Notes: generated by a model from the letters alone, not told the origin. 46,671 nucleotides of DNA from an uncultured Chromatiales bacterium (GCA_937128475.1 CAKZML010000189.1:1-46671), one strand, 5' to 3'; positions 1 through 12,511 are shown, counted from the first letter of the stretch. A program made the numbers and translations.

Positions 1-794
1 CCAGTGGCAGTCAGGCTAACCGGCTCTTCGGCCAGGTCTTCAGGATTCAGCTTCTGATATTTCTCACCGTTGTAGAGCACTGGACCAATGTATGAATAGC
101 TGTCCACGTCCGTCATGCTGCGCGAGCGAACCACCGCATCACGACGCAGCTGCAGGTACGGCGCAACCGTGACATCCACGTTACTGCGATTCTCTACAGA
201 GTAATTCAGCCCGATGCGATATCCGCCTCGAGTGAACGTATAAACCTTGGTGACTACCAGCCCATTGGCATCCGTCCAGGTGAATGGCACATCAAGTGTG
301 TTTTCACCATCCTGCATGCGGTATTCGGTTTTAGCGCTGGCGTAGGCGGCAAGATGTGTGGGTTCATCCGCGGCACCCGGAATACGCAAACCAGTCTGGT
401 ACACAAAGTCGTGACCGACGGTGGTGTCCAGTAGGCGCATATGAACATCAGGCTGGTTCTTGGCAACCGGATAACGGATAAGTTCCAGCTGTTGAATGTC
501 AGCACCCTGGGTGTTGATCAGCAGGTCGAAAACATCAGTGGTGACCTGTACGAAATTGTTTCCACCAGTTTCTTGAGCAGCCTCAACAGGATCGTCGCCG
601 GTCGGAGCGGCCACGCTGGGTAACTCAGCGGAATCAAGCGATGCGGCAACCGGAATTTCCCCGGGGGCGGATTGCGTAACCGGGCTGGCAGACGGGCGGA
701 CCGGTACTACGGTGTTGTCGACAAGCCATGCCTGGTAAAGAAAAAACCAAACCAGTGCCACAGCACCCCAAATAAATACGCGTTGGTTATCCAT
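1..794 (-). CDS. yidC: Membrane protein insertase YidC, N-terminal part (cut by window edge)
   Basis: YidC inserts proteins into the inner membrane, alone or with SecYEG. I translated the reverse strand from the ATG ending at 794. It begins MDNQRVFIWGAVALVWFFLYQAW, in which the MDNQR start and first transmembrane helix are typical of gammaproteobacterial YidC. A Pro/Ala/Ser-rich linker follows (about residues 30-75), and then the start of the periplasmic beta-sandwich domain (motifs FVQVTTDVFDLLINTQGADI and YRIGLNYSVENRS). The catalytic five-helix core lies beyond the window edge, so about 264 codons are visible. It sits 19 bp downstream of yidD and is the last visible gene of the rpmH-rnpA-yidD-yidC series, the standard order. 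Identity is near certain; only completeness is unknown. Confidence 0.96.
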   Translation of the reverse strand, partial: MDNQRVFIWGAVALVWFFLYQAWLVDNTVVPVRPSASPVTQSAPGEIPVAASLDSAELPSVAAPTGDDPVEAAQETGGNNFVQVTTDVFDLLINTQGADIQQLELIRYPVAKNQPDVHMRLLDTTVGHDFVYQTGLRIPGAADEPTHLAAYASAKTEYRMQDGENTLDVPFTWTDANGLVVTKVYTFTRGGYRIGLNYSVENRSNVDVTVAPYLQLRRDAVVRSRSMTDVDSYSYIGPVLYNGEKYQKLNPEDLAEEPVSLTAT

Positions 795-813
795 GCGGAT
801 CAAGTCCTCAGAT

Positions 814-1035
814 TTAGTCGTGCCTGTGCGGTACAGGATCCCAACCGCCGGCGTTAAATGGGTGACAGCGCCCGATACGGCGCAATGCTAGCCAGCCACC
901 GCGCAACACACCGTATTCGGTGATGGCGGTGACAGCATATTCGGAACAGGTTGGGGAGAACCGGCAACGCGGTCCCAACAACGGGCTTATCAGCCACTGA
1001 TAGGCACGGATTAACGCGATGAAGAGTCGTCGCAT
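814..1035 (-). CDS. yidD: Membrane protein insertion efficiency factor YidD
   Basis: Small 73-residue protein that assists YidC-dependent membrane insertion at the inner face of the membrane. It has the family's amphipathic N-terminus ([21 protein letters not shown]) and the three-cysteine pattern: [11 protein letters not shown] near residues 24-34, and a later Cys in [17 protein letters not shown]. Length is normal for the family, which runs about 70-85 residues. The start codon lies inside the end of rnpA, a 25-bp overlap in another frame, so translation is probably coupled. The overlap with rnpA and position before yidC match most proteobacteria. Confidence 0.95.
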   Translation of the reverse strand: MRRLFIALIRAYQWLISPLLGPRCRFSPTCSEYAVTAITEYGVLRGGWLALRRIGRCHPFNAGGWDPVPHRHD

Positions 1036-1418
1036 TTTCTTTTGATCCTTCGCCAGTGTTCTTTAAGGCTGTGGCGCAGGCGGCTATTTTCAGCCTCCCT
1101 TGCCCCAGCTCGGCTCATTACTACCAAGTCTACGCCCGGTAGCCCTGTTCGGGCCATGCGGAAAGACTCTCGAATAACTCGCTTGATGCGATTTCGCTGG
1201 ACAGCGTTTCCCGATGCCTTAACCGAAATAGCCATTCCCAGGCGCGCCTGCCCAACGCTATTACCGCGCGCAAGCACGGTAAATAACGAATCGGCGGAAC
1301 GCACGTTCCCACGGAAGACCTGAGAAAACTCAGTCGGCCTGGTTAGGCGGTTCCGACGGGGAAGTGTCTGGGATAAATCTGATCGTCGACGGACCGTTAG
1401 GTCTGTGGTGTCGTCAAT
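1011..1418 (-). CDS. rnpA: Ribonuclease P protein component, with apparent non-canonical start
   Basis: Protein subunit of RNase P, which binds the RNA subunit and helps mature tRNA 5' ends. The RNR signature is clear ([19 protein letters not shown]). The first in-frame ATG/GTG/TTG is the GTG ending at 1304, which would give only 97 residues and remove the conserved N-terminal strand. The same frame stays open upstream and encodes the expected family N-terminus, [18 protein letters not shown]. The frame opens after a TAA inside rpmH, and between there and 1304 it has no ATG, GTG or TTG. The best candidate is ATT at 1416-1418, which shares its A with the rpmH stop (TGATT) and would allow coupled re-initiation; this gives 135 residues, a normal length. 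CTG at 1419-1421 is the alternative. Identity is certain; the start codon is inferred. Confidence 0.9.
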   Translation of the reverse strand: MDDTTDLTVRRRSDLSQTLPRRNRLTRPTEFSQVFRGNVRSADSLFTVLARGNSVGQARLGMAISVKASGNAVQRNRIKRVIRESFRMARTGLPGVDLVVMSRAGAREAENSRLRHSLKEHWRRIKRKCDDSSSR

Positions 1419-1552
1419 CAGGGGCAGAGCCGCGCGCGGCCTTTAGCACGACGACGAGCCAGGACCTGACGTCCTGCCTTGGTTGCCATACGGGCACGGA
1501 AGCCGTGCGTGCGGGCACGCTTGATTTTACTAGGTTGAAATGTGCGTTTCAT
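1418..1552 (-). CDS. rpmH: 50S ribosomal protein L34
   Basis: Forty-four-residue large-subunit ribosomal protein that contacts 23S rRNA. The translation begins [20 protein letters not shown] and continues with [19 protein letters not shown], the almost invariant L34 sequence. It was too short to be found by a 60-residue cutoff. It is preceded by a good promoter on the minus strand (1616-1644), and its TGA stop at 1418-1420 overlaps the inferred rnpA start by one base. In E. coli rpmH and rnpA are co-transcribed, with much higher expression of L34. Confidence 0.98.
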   Translation of the reverse strand: MKRTFQPSKIKRARTHGFRARMATKAGRQVLARRRAKGRARLCP

Positions 1553-1615
1553 GTCGCTTACCTGATCAGTATTTCTTAACCGTCGGCTGGGATGACCCGC
1601 GACGTAAAACAGGCA

Positions 1616-1644
1616 ATTTTAGGGGCTGAGCCCTTACAGGTCAA
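1616..1644 (-). promoter_or_regulatory. Sigma-70-type promoter for rpmH-rnpA-yidD-yidC
   Basis: On the minus strand TTGACC (1639-1644) is followed after exactly 17 bases by TAAAAT (1616-1621). Both hexamers are one base off consensus. The predicted transcript starts near 1609 and has a leader of about 55 nt before rpmH. Confidence 0.7.
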
Positions 1645-1683
1645 CAGCATTAATACTTTCTGTGCTAACCGGCCCTGAAGGGG

Positions 1684-1763
1684 TGTGGATAACTAGGCCC
1701 GGGAATGTGGATAACTTTGTCTTATATGGGTTATGCTCCCGCTCCTTTCCCCTGTTATCCACA
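1684..1763. promoter_or_regulatory. DnaA-box cluster upstream of dnaA (oriC candidate / dnaA autoregulation)
   Basis: Three exact copies of the consensus DnaA box TTATCCACA lie in the rpmH-dnaA gap. Two are on the minus strand, reading TGTGGATAA at 1684-1692 and 1706-1714, and one is on the plus strand at 1755-1763. The last lies 24 bp before the dnaA start, so DnaA binding here could repress dnaA. The rest of this 235-bp gap holds the rpmH promoter and no gene. Confidence 0.85.
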
Positions 1764-1787
1764 GCCTAGAGAGAAGCGAATAACCAA

Positions 1788-3122
1788 GTGGGTGGATCTA
1801 TCTGGAACCGCTGTATCAGCCAACTTGAGCACGAGTTGCCCGAGCAGCAATTTAGTACCTGGATTCGCCCCTTGCAAGCGGTTGAAGAAGACGGGCAGCT
1901 CACGCTGCTAGCGCCCAATCGCTTTGTGGTTAACTGGATTGACCAGCATTTCATGGAGCGAATTTCGGTGCTGGTGAACGAATACTCCGTTGGCAAGAAC
2001 ATCCAGGTGAAAGTCGAAGTAGGCACCCGGGAAAAAGCCGCGCCCCCGCCGAGCTTCACCGCTGCACCCCCGACACCACGTCCCGAGGCGGCGCACCTGC
2101 TAGGCAGCAGACTTAACCCGGAGTTCACCTTTGACACCTTTGTCGAGGGTAAAAGTAATCAATTGGCCCGGGCCGCAGCTATACAGGTTGCGCAAAATCC
2201 TGGCCAGGCCTACAACCCTCTGTTCTTTTACGGTGGAGTGGGGCTGGGCAAAACCCACCTGATGCACAGCGTGGGTAATATGATCAGGGCTCATAACCCG
2301 GAAGCCAAGGTTGCCTACGTGCATTCCGAGCGTTTTGTCGGTGACATGGTGCGTGCCTTGCAACACAACACCATTAACGAGTTCAAACGCGCCTACCGCA
2401 GCCTGGACGCCCTGTTGATCGATGACATTCAGTTTTTTGCTGGCAAAGAACGGTCACAGGAAGAATTCTTCCATACTTTCAATGCCTTACTTGAGGGTCA
2501 GCAGCAGGTTATCTTGACCTGTGATCGCTATCCCAAGGAAGTAAACGGCCTGGAAGAGCGGCTGAAATCTCGTTTCGGATGGGGCCTGACGGTGTCGATT
2601 GAGCCGCCGGAACTGGAAACCAGCGTTGCGATTCTGATGAGCAAGGCTGAATCCGCCGGTATCCGCCTGCCGGAAGAGGTGGCGTTTTTTATTGCCAAGC
2701 GGATTCGCTCCAACGTTCGAGAATTGGAAGGCGCGCTGAGAAGAGTAAAAGCTAACGCGCAATTCACCGGACGTCCCATTACACTGGACTTTGCCAAAGA
2801 GGCCCTGAAGGACCTGTTGGCGCTCCAGGAAAAATTGGTGACAATCGAGAATATCCAGAAGACGGTGGCGGAATACTTCAAGATCCGGGTAGCCGACTTG
2901 CTGTCAAAACGTCGCAGTCGCTCGATTACCCGCCCTCGGCAAATGGCCATGGCCTTGTCGAAAGAGCTAACAAACCATAGTCTTCCTGAGATAGGTGATG
3001 CCTATGGCGGACGTGATCACACGACTGTGATGCATGCCTGCAAGCGGGTTAAGGAGCTGCGAGGCATGGAAAGTAGGGTAGACGAAGACTATTTAAACCT
3101 GTTGAGAACCCTGACAGGTTGA
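1788..3122 (+). CDS. dnaA: Chromosomal replication initiator DnaA
   Basis: AAA+ ATPase that binds DnaA boxes, opens oriC and loads the DnaB helicase. It is 444 residues from a GTG start. Domain I at the N-terminus has [17 protein letters not shown], a Pro/Ala-rich linker follows (about 83-105), then the AAA+ domain with Walker A GGVGLGKT (149-156) and Walker B LLIDDIQF (209-216). The C-terminal DNA-binding domain carries the DHTTV signature (410-414). The GTG at 1788 fits the usual N-terminus; no ATG lies nearby. Exact DnaA boxes flank the gene on both sides, as expected for an origin-linked, self-regulated dnaA. It is followed by dnaN, recF and gyrB on the same strand. Confidence 0.98.
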   Translation: MGGSIWNRCISQLEHELPEQQFSTWIRPLQAVEEDGQLTLLAPNRFVVNWIDQHFMERISVLVNEYSVGKNIQVKVEVGTREKAAPPPSFTAAPPTPRPEAAHLLGSRLNPEFTFDTFVEGKSNQLARAAAIQVAQNPGQAYNPLFFYGGVGLGKTHLMHSVGNMIRAHNPEAKVAYVHSERFVGDMVRALQHNTINEFKRAYRSLDALLIDDIQFFAGKERSQEEFFHTFNALLEGQQQVILTCDRYPKEVNGLEERLKSRFGWGLTVSIEPPELETSVAILMSKAESAGIRLPEEVAFFIAKRIRSNVRELEGALRRVKANAQFTGRPITLDFAKEALKDLLALQEKLVTIENIQKTVAEYFKIRVADLLSKRRSRSITRPRQMAMALSKELTNHSLPEIGDAYGGRDHTTVMHACKRVKELRGMESRVDEDYLNLLRTLTG

Positions 3123-3325
3123 TGTGGATAAGCTGTGGTCAAAAAATGACCTTATATTTATCCACAGACCGTACACAGCTGATACCGACCTTAACAGGGG
3201 GGTTGTTAGCCACGATTTTCGAGCATAACACTTTGATTTTATTGTTAAAAAATTAGTTATCCACACAAAAAGCGGTCACTAATAACAATAATAAGTACTA
3301 TATCTTAAAGAATATATATTAAAGG
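3123..3325. other. Putative oriC: DnaA boxes plus AT-rich unwinding region between dnaA and dnaN
   Basis: The 211-bp dnaA-dnaN gap contains three exact DnaA boxes: TGTGGATAA at 3123-3131 (minus strand), TTATCCACA at 3158-3166 and again at 3257-3265 (plus). Box three is followed by a strongly AT-rich stretch (about 3277-3325, almost only A and T) suitable as the DNA unwinding element. No gene fits here. Boxes on both sides of dnaA suggest a bipartite origin, but which side opens cannot be decided from sequence alone. Confidence 0.75.
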
Positions 3326-3333
3326 GTGAGAAG

Positions 3334-4434
3334 ATGAAGCTCAGCGCGAACAGAGAAGTATTACTTGCACCCCTGCAAGCAGTGATCGGAGTGGTTGAAC
3401 GAAGACAGACCATGCCTATTCTGGCCAATATGCTTGTCGTTGCCCGCCAGGGTGTTTTATCAGTCACGGCCACTGACCTGGAAGTTGAACTGGTAGCCAG
3501 CGCCGAGGTGAACGTCGAAGAAGAGGGGGAAATCACTCTTCCTGGTCGCAAGCTGCTGGATATCTGCAAAGCGCTGCCTGAAGGGGCAAAGATCAATTTG
3601 TCCATTTTGGCAGACAAGGCAACCATCCGTTCAGGCAAGAGCCGCTTTACGCTGTCTACTCTCCCGGCTACTGAATTTCCCACCATCGAGGAAATGAATG
3701 TTCAGCAAAAGCTGAAGATTTCTCAGGACGCTATTCGTGGCTTATTGCAGAAAACCCATTTCTCCATGGCACAGCAGGATGTTCGGTATTACCTGAACGG
3801 CTTGTTGTTGGAAGTTGAGAACAAGATTCTGCGGGCTGTGGCGACGGACGGACATCGCCTGGCACTGAGTGAAGTGGATTTTGATGGTGAACAAAGCAGC
3901 CAGGGCTTGCAGGTTATCGTTCCCCGCAAGGGTGTGCTGGAATTGCAGAGACTCCTGGGTTCAGACACGGAAGTGGCGCTGAGTATCGGATCCAATCACA
4001 TTCGCGTTGAATTGGATGGAATTCGCTTCACCTCCAAGCTGATTGATGGGCGTTTTCCCGAATACGGACGCGTCATTCCCCAGGGCGCCAGCCAGGTCAT
4101 GATTGCAGATCGAGGTGTTCTTAAGGCTGCCATGCAGCGGACAGCGATTCTTTCCAATGAGAAATACCGCGGAATTCGCCTGGATTTGAAGGCGGGATTG
4201 CTCACTATGCAGGCCCACAACCCGGAGCAGGAAGAAGCCGAGGAAGAAGTGGAAGTCCAGTATGAGGGTGACGAAATCGAAATTGGTTTCAACGTTAACT
4301 ACATTCTGGATGCCCTGGGCGCTGTTGAAGGAGACCAGGTGCAAATCACTCTTGGCGACTCAAACAGCAGTTGCGTGATTTCTGAAGCCGGTGGCGCACG
4401 TAGCAAATACGTCGTGATGCCGATGCGTCTCTAG
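3334..4434 (+). CDS. dnaN: DNA polymerase III beta subunit (sliding clamp)
   Basis: Ring-shaped homodimeric clamp that tethers DNA polymerase III to DNA and recruits repair and recycling factors. It has 366 residues, the standard length. Recognisable motifs are LQAVIGVVERRQTMPILANML at the N-terminus, FPTIEE, ATDGHRLA, GRFPEY and the C-terminal YVVMPMRL. It starts at an ATG preceded by GGGTGAGAAG. It follows the AT-rich oriC candidate and leads into recF 27 bp downstream. Confidence 0.98.
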   Translation: MKLSANREVLLAPLQAVIGVVERRQTMPILANMLVVARQGVLSVTATDLEVELVASAEVNVEEEGEITLPGRKLLDICKALPEGAKINLSILADKATIRSGKSRFTLSTLPATEFPTIEEMNVQQKLKISQDAIRGLLQKTHFSMAQQDVRYYLNGLLLEVENKILRAVATDGHRLALSEVDFDGEQSSQGLQVIVPRKGVLELQRLLGSDTEVALSIGSNHIRVELDGIRFTSKLIDGRFPEYGRVIPQGASQVMIADRGVLKAAMQRTAILSNEKYRGIRLDLKAGLLTMQAHNPEQEEAEEEVEVQYEGDEIEIGFNVNYILDALGAVEGDQVQITLGDSNSSCVISEAGGARSKYVVMPMRL

Positions 4435-4461
4435 TTTCCGCCCCAGGCGGGACAGGACCTT

Positions 4462-7966
<3,505 letters not shown>

Positions 7967-7981
7967 ACCCCGGGAATTCGC

Positions 7982-8746
7982 TCAGATTTGACGCTCAAGC
8001 CCCGTTTTTTGCACTGAAAAACGCGGTTTGGGCAGTTTTTCAAGGGTTCCCTCTATCCAGGCCCTGGCCTCTGCGTTCAATTGTTGTGGAGTTTTCCCTT
8101 CCGGGGATATCGGCTTGCCTATCACCATATCGATGGTGCCAGGATATTTGATCCAGCTGCGACGGGGCCAAAAATATCCGGCGTTGTGAGTCACCGGAAT
8201 CAGCGGTACACCCGCTTCAATGGCAAGTAATGCGCCACTCGCGCCGTAACGCCGTTCTGCTCCAATCGGAACTCGTGTGCCTTCAGGAAAAATCATTACG
8301 AAATAGCCCTTGGCCAGGCGTTGTTTTCCCTGCTCAATCACCTGGGTGACAGCACGTCGACCGGATGAGCGATCGATGGCAATAGCGTTTAGTGCCACCA
8401 CACCGGTTCCAACAAAGGGAATCCATTTAATTTCCTTTTTTAGCACCCAGCTTTGTTCTGGAAATACCAGCAGCTCTGACAGGGTCTCCCATGCAGAGGA
8501 GTGCTTCAGGTAGACCACCGCACCTCCTTCGGGAATGTTCTCCGCTCCGGTTACACGGTAGTCCAGCTTGCACAAACGCTTGAGCATGCGCATGACCAGG
8601 TCCACCCATCTCACCGCGAGTACATAGCCGTAGTGCCGTCCCTTGAACGGAACAAGAATGGTAATCAGGCCTGCGTACCAGAATACGGTCAGCGCCATCA
8701 GTGTCGTGAACAAAAGCGAGCGTGGAAAGTACAACAGATACTTCAT
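7982..8746 (-). CDS. lptA: Lysophosphatidate acyltransferase (PlsC/LptA family)
   Basis: Inner-membrane enzyme that acylates a lysophospholipid, probably lysophosphatidate to phosphatidate. An N-terminal hydrophobic helix (about 10-35) is followed by the acyltransferase domain. The catalytic motif reads HSSAWET, i.e. HX4E instead of the usual HX4D; as far as I recall this is shared by Pseudomonas LptA-type homologues, so it is probably functional. The second motif is FPEGTR, and HNAGYFWPRRSW is also conserved. The ATG at 8746 begins one base after the gmhB stop; a GTG at 8758 overlapping gmhB is possible. The order gyrB-lptA-gmhB-glyS-glyQ matches Pseudomonas. The symbol (not the LPS-transport LptA) follows that synteny. 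Confidence 0.85.
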   Translation of the reverse strand: MKYLLYFPRSLLFTTLMALTVFWYAGLITILVPFKGRHYGYVLAVRWVDLVMRMLKRLCKLDYRVTGAENIPEGGAVVYLKHSSAWETLSELLVFPEQSWVLKKEIKWIPFVGTGVVALNAIAIDRSSGRRAVTQVIEQGKQRLAKGYFVMIFPEGTRVPIGAERRYGASGALLAIEAGVPLIPVTHNAGYFWPRRSWIKYPGTIDMVIGKPISPEGKTPQQLNAEARAWIEGTLEKLPKPRFSVQKTGLERQI

Positions 8747-8747
8747 G

Positions 8748-9284
8748 TCAGCGTTCACTGATCAAGGCATTTGCTGCCTGATCAAGGTTTTCAAACACTT
8801 CCGTTACCGGGTCGCCAGAAGCGAGAGTTTTCTTACCGTTGCCGGTAAGCACCAGTATGGGTCGCGCACCGATTGCACGTGCCGCGTCCAGGTCTCTCGC
8901 GGAGTCTCCGATGACGGGTACACCCTGCATACTGATCTTCCTGTCCCTGGAAATTTGCTGCAGTAAACCGGGCAGCGGCTTGCGACATTCACAATTTTCA
9001 TCCGGTCGATGGGGGCAAAAATAAATTGCTGAAATTTCGCCTCCACAAAGACGAACCTCACCGAGCATTTTCTGGTGAATTTCTTCCAGCGCATCGAGGT
9101 CGAACAATCCTCGCCCCAAACCAGACTGGTTGCTGGCGACAATCACTGCAAAACCCGCGCGGGAAAATTTTGCGATGGCCTCCAGGCTGTGTGGCAAAGC
9201 CGTCCACTCGGAAGCGGACTTGATGTAATCCGGTGAGTCAGCGTTGATCACGCCGTCCCTGTCCAGGACCACAACCTTCGTCAT
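8748..9284 (-). CDS. gmhB: D-glycero-beta-D-manno-heptose 1,7-bisphosphate 7-phosphatase
   Basis: Cytoplasmic HAD-family phosphatase of ADP-heptose synthesis, supplying the LPS inner core. It has 178 residues. Motif I is DRDGVINAD near the N-terminus, motif II is ASNQSGLGRG, and the zinc-binding loop CPHRPDENCECRKP carries the family's Cys-His-Cys-Cys ligands. The last HAD motif is GDSARDLDAA. The ATG overlaps the glyS stop by four bases (ATGA), so it is translationally coupled to the glyQS operon. Histidinol-phosphatase-like proteins are related, but the zinc loop and synteny favour GmhB. Confidence 0.93.
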   Translation of the reverse strand: MTKVVVLDRDGVINADSPDYIKSASEWTALPHSLEAIAKFSRAGFAVIVASNQSGLGRGLFDLDALEEIHQKMLGEVRLCGGEISAIYFCPHRPDENCECRKPLPGLLQQISRDRKISMQGVPVIGDSARDLDAARAIGARPILVLTGNGKKTLASGDPVTEVFENLDQAANALISER

Positions 9285-11383
9285 TCGCCTGCCTTCAGCA
9301 AAGACAAATCAGCAATGAACAAGAACAACTTTTGCATGGTTCCCAACAAGGCAAGGCGATTTGCCCTGAGTGCCGGGTCCGGATCCATCACCATGACTTT
9401 GTCAAAAAATGCATCCACTGGAACCCGCAACGCGGCCAGTGCGGACAGCGCCTCGGTATAACGACGTTCGCTGAGCAAAGGTTCGACTTGCGCACCCAGG
9501 GATTCGAGTCCCTGGAAAAGAAGACGCTCTTCTTCGAGTTGGAAAAGACCGGGGTCTACAGCGCCAGAAACCGGGTCATCTGATTTGCGCAGGATGTTGC
9601 TGACCCGCTTGTTTGCAGCCGCCAGGCTTTGGGCTTCGGCCATTGCACTGAACGCGCGCACAGCGCCGAGTCGCTGGTGAAAGTCCAACGGACTTGCAGG
9701 CCGCTTTGCGAGAACCGCTTCGAACATATCGCTGGTAATTCCGCTGCCGGATTCTTCCAGGTAATACGCTCTTAGTCGCTCCATGGCGTACTGGTATACA
9801 TCTGCCGCCAATTCACCATCAAGTTTATCCAGGGGCTGCAATGACAGTGCCTTCTCAATGGCGCTCTGCAAGTTCAGATCAAGTTCGCATTCGATGATGA
9901 CACGCATTAAACCCAGTGCTCCACGGCGCAATCCGAAGGGATCCCGACTGCCACTGGGTTTTTGTCCGATCGCAAAAATACCGCACAGGGTATCCAGCTT
10001 GTCAGCGATAGCCAGCACCTGGCCTACCGCACCTGCGGGTAACGCGTCGCCTGCGAAACGTGGCAGGTATTGTTCTTCCATGGCAGCACAAACCTCCGCC
10101 GCCTCACCATCAGCCTCGGCATAGTAACGACCCATGGTGCCCTGTAGTTCTGGAAATTCACCCACCATGTTGGTGGCCAAATCGCACTTGCCTAACAGTG
10201 CAGCCCGCATCACCAGGTCCTGGTTCACAGCAAGTTGACCGGCTATCTCCTGGCCGAGTTTTGACACCCGAACACTCTTGTCGCCTATGCTACCCAGCTT
10301 GTGCTGGAACACGATGTTGTTAAGTCCTGACTGTCTGTCAGCGAGGCTTTGTTTTCTGTCTGTGTTCCAGAAAAACTCTGCATCGGCCAGCCGCGGTCGA
10401 ACTACCCGTTCGTTACCCTCGACAACCTGGTCGGGTTCGCGGCTTTGCAGATTGCTGATCGCAATGAACTGGGGAAGCAAGCTGCCGTCGGCTTGTTGCA
10501 ATGGGAAGTAACGCTGATGTTCCTGCAAGGTGGCAATCAACACTTCTCTTGGCAGGGCCAGGAACCGCTCGTCAATGTTTCCGCGTAAGGACACCGGCCA
10601 TTCCACCAAGGCACTAACTTCATCGAGCAGCGCGTCATCAAAAACGGCCGTTGCACCCACCGCAGCGGACTCTTCAGCAACCAACTCCTCGACACGCGAA
10701 CGACGCTGGTCAAAGCCGGCGATTAACTGGCCTTCTTTTTCCAGGCGCTCCGGGTACTCGTCAACATGGGCCAGGGAAATTGTGCCACTGCTGTGGAAAC
10801 GATGTCCCCGGGTAAGGCGATCGGAACTGGCGCTGAGTATCTGCGCGGGAATGACATCACCGTCCAGCATCATCACGATCCAGTGAACCGGGCGGACAAA
10901 TTCTGCGTCACCGTCGCCCCAGCGCATGCGCTTGGGTATTGGCAAGGCATCAAGTGACGCCTGAACAATTTGTGGCAAGAGGCTCGCCGCGTCCTGTCCT
11001 TTTTCGATTCCGTTATAAACCAGCCACGCCCCCTTGGGAGTGTCTTCTTGCTCCAGGTCCTGCACATTCACACCGCATTTCTCAGCGAAAGAAGTGGCAG
11101 CGCGACTCGGATTGCCTTCGGCATCAAACGCGACTTTGACCGGCGGTCCTTTCAGGGTGACGCTCTTGTCTTCCTGTTGCCGCTGCATGGCCAACACTTT
11201 TACCGCCAGCCTGCGTGGTGTTGCATAGGCGATAATTTCACCGTGGGCCAACGGAGCTTGCTCAAGGCCTTTTTGTATACCTGCCGTGAATGCCTCCGAC
11301 AGGGCACGAAGCGCCTTGGGCGGTAATTCTTCGGTGCCGATTTCAACCAGGAAATTGCTGCGGTTCATGCCTGCATCACTCAT
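9281..11383 (-). CDS. glyS: Glycine--tRNA ligase beta subunit
   Basis: Large subunit of the bacterial alpha2beta2 glycyl-tRNA synthetase; it binds tRNA while the alpha subunit carries the active site. It has 700 residues from the ATG at 11383. That ATG overlaps the glyQ stop (ATGAGTGA) and follows GGAGAG at good spacing. The N-terminal motif [16 protein letters not shown] and the internal [30 protein letters not shown] and [18 protein letters not shown] are standard GlyS sequences. It overlaps gmhB by four bases at its 3' end. Confidence 0.97.
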   Translation of the reverse strand: MSDAGMNRSNFLVEIGTEELPPKALRALSEAFTAGIQKGLEQAPLAHGEIIAYATPRRLAVKVLAMQRQQEDKSVTLKGPPVKVAFDAEGNPSRAATSFAEKCGVNVQDLEQEDTPKGAWLVYNGIEKGQDAASLLPQIVQASLDALPIPKRMRWGDGDAEFVRPVHWIVMMLDGDVIPAQILSASSDRLTRGHRFHSSGTISLAHVDEYPERLEKEGQLIAGFDQRRSRVEELVAEESAAVGATAVFDDALLDEVSALVEWPVSLRGNIDERFLALPREVLIATLQEHQRYFPLQQADGSLLPQFIAISNLQSREPDQVVEGNERVVRPRLADAEFFWNTDRKQSLADRQSGLNNIVFQHKLGSIGDKSVRVSKLGQEIAGQLAVNQDLVMRAALLGKCDLATNMVGEFPELQGTMGRYYAEADGEAAEVCAAMEEQYLPRFAGDALPAGAVGQVLAIADKLDTLCGIFAIGQKPSGSRDPFGLRRGALGLMRVIIECELDLNLQSAIEKALSLQPLDKLDGELAADVYQYAMERLRAYYLEESGSGITSDMFEAVLAKRPASPLDFHQRLGAVRAFSAMAEAQSLAAANKRVSNILRKSDDPVSGAVDPGLFQLEEERLLFQGLESLGAQVEPLLSERRYTEALSALAALRVPVDAFFDKVMVMDPDPALRANRLALLGTMQKLFLFIADLSLLKAGE

Positions 11384-12305
11384 GGCCGCTCTCCGGTTGT
11401 TTTGCACCAAGCATGGGGAAGCCCAGTGCCTCGCGTCGTTGGTAATACGCCTCGGCTACCGCCTTGGCCATTTCCCTGACGCGTAAAATAAAGCGCTGCC
11501 TTTCAGTCACCGAAATTGCATGTCGGGCGTCCAGCAGGTTGAACGCATGTGAAGCTTCCAGCACGCGCTCGTAAGCCGGCAGGGGAAGCTGATCCTCGAT
11601 CAGCGAATGGCACAGCTTTTCGCAATGGTCGAAGTGTCCGAACAGGTATTCAACGGGCGCCTTTTCAAAATTGTAAGTGGATTGCTCGACCTCGTTCTGG
11701 TGGAACACATCTCCATAGGTCACGACTCCCTGGGGACCTTCGGTCCACACCAGGTCGAAGACGCTTTCCTTGGATTGCAGGTACATGGCAATGCGTTCGA
11801 GACCATAGGTGATCTCGCCGGTTACCGGACGGCAGTCCAGTCCGCCCACTTGCTGGAAATAGGTGAACTGGGTTACTTCCATGCCATTGAGCCAAACTTC
11901 CCAGCCCAGGCCCCAGGCGCCCAGGGTCGGTGATTCCCAGTTGTCTTCAACGAAGCGAATGTCGTGCACCAGGGGATCCAGGCCCAGGGTCTTGAGCGAA
12001 TCAAGGTACAGATCCTGGATATTCTCCGGCGACGGCTTCATGACCACCTGGAACTGGTAGTAATGCTGCAGGCGGAAGGGATTGTCGCCGTAACGACCGT
12101 CGGTAGGCCGGCGACTGGGCTGCACATAGGCTGCGTTCCAGGGCTCCGGGCCCAGGGACCTCAGGAAGGTGGCGGCGTGAAAGGTCCCCGCGCCCATTTC
12201 CATGTCGTAGGGCTGTATCAATACACAGCCGTGACTAGCCCAGAACTGCTGTAGGGCAAGAATCAGTTCCTGGAATGTCCGGGGTTTTTGCTTGGCAACG
12301 TCCAC
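11376..12305 (-). CDS. glyQ: Glycine--tRNA ligase alpha subunit
   Basis: Catalytic subunit of the heterotetrameric glycyl-tRNA synthetase, a class II enzyme. It has 309 residues. Conserved blocks include [55 protein letters not shown] and [20 protein letters not shown]. The GTG at 12305 is the only reasonable start before TFQELI. A perfect TATAAT on the minus strand (12336-12341) lies about 24 nt before this start. glyQ heads the four-gene operon glyQ-glyS-gmhB-lptA. Confidence 0.97.
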   Translation of the reverse strand: MDVAKQKPRTFQELILALQQFWASHGCVLIQPYDMEMGAGTFHAATFLRSLGPEPWNAAYVQPSRRPTDGRYGDNPFRLQHYYQFQVVMKPSPENIQDLYLDSLKTLGLDPLVHDIRFVEDNWESPTLGAWGLGWEVWLNGMEVTQFTYFQQVGGLDCRPVTGEITYGLERIAMYLQSKESVFDLVWTEGPQGVVTYGDVFHQNEVEQSTYNFEKAPVEYLFGHFDHCEKLCHSLIEDQLPLPAYERVLEASHAFNLLDARHAISVTERQRFILRVREMAKAVAEAYYQRREALGFPMLGAKQPESGHE

Positions 12306-12335
12306 AAATTCAATCCGCTTGAGTGCAAACCCTTA

Positions 12336-12341
12336 ATTATA
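12336..12341 (-). promoter_or_regulatory. -10 element of the glyQSgmhB operon promoter
   Basis: An exact TATAAT on the minus strand, 30 bp before the glyQ GTG. No convincing -35 box is seen at 16-18 bases. The predicted leader is about 24 nt. Confidence 0.5.
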
Positions 12342-12416
12342 CTGGTGGGGACCAAACCCCGTACAGGACCGTGTCGCAATGACTGGGCCAAAATAGTGCA
12401 TGGGAACACCCATATC

Positions 12417-12431
12417 GCACCAAAGCGGTGC
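12417..12431. promoter_or_regulatory. NtrC-binding palindrome upstream of glnA
   Basis: GCACCAAAGCGGTGC is a perfect inverted repeat (GCACC, five bases, GGTGC) matching the NtrC enhancer consensus. It is centred about 80 bp upstream of the sigma-54 motif and just before a sigma-70 -10 box, as in the E. coli glnA control region. Confidence 0.8.
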
Positions 12432-12463
12432 ATCTGAAGACCGCCACGACAAGCGAAAAGGGC

Positions 12464-12511
12464 TATAATCATGAGCGGCTTGCCGTGTGCCGAGCTGGCA
12501 CGCTTCGTGCA
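12464..12511 (+). promoter_or_regulatory. Dual glnA promoters: sigma-70 -10 and sigma-54 -24/-12
   Basis: TATAAT at 12464-12469 is an exact sigma-70 -10 with a weak -35. At 12496-12511 TGGCACGCTTCGTGCA fits the sigma-54 pattern: the invariant GG (12497-12498) and GC (12509-12510) are separated by exactly ten bases. The -12 box reads GTGC instead of TTGC. The arrangement resembles E. coli glnAp1/glnAp2. Confidence 0.72.

Noticed and set aside
1011-1304. Short rnpA starting at GTG 1304 (97 residues)
   Set aside because: Would remove the conserved [10 protein letters not shown] segment that is clearly encoded in the same frame upstream.
8003-8023. CGTTTTT...AAAAACG hairpin near the gyrB/lptA convergent ends
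   Set aside because: AT-only stem inside the lptA coding end; too weak to call a terminator.
12391-12412. Possible second NtrC site before glnA (GTGCATGGGAACACC region)
   Set aside because: Only one half-site resembles the consensus; spacing and symmetry are poor compared with 12417-12431.
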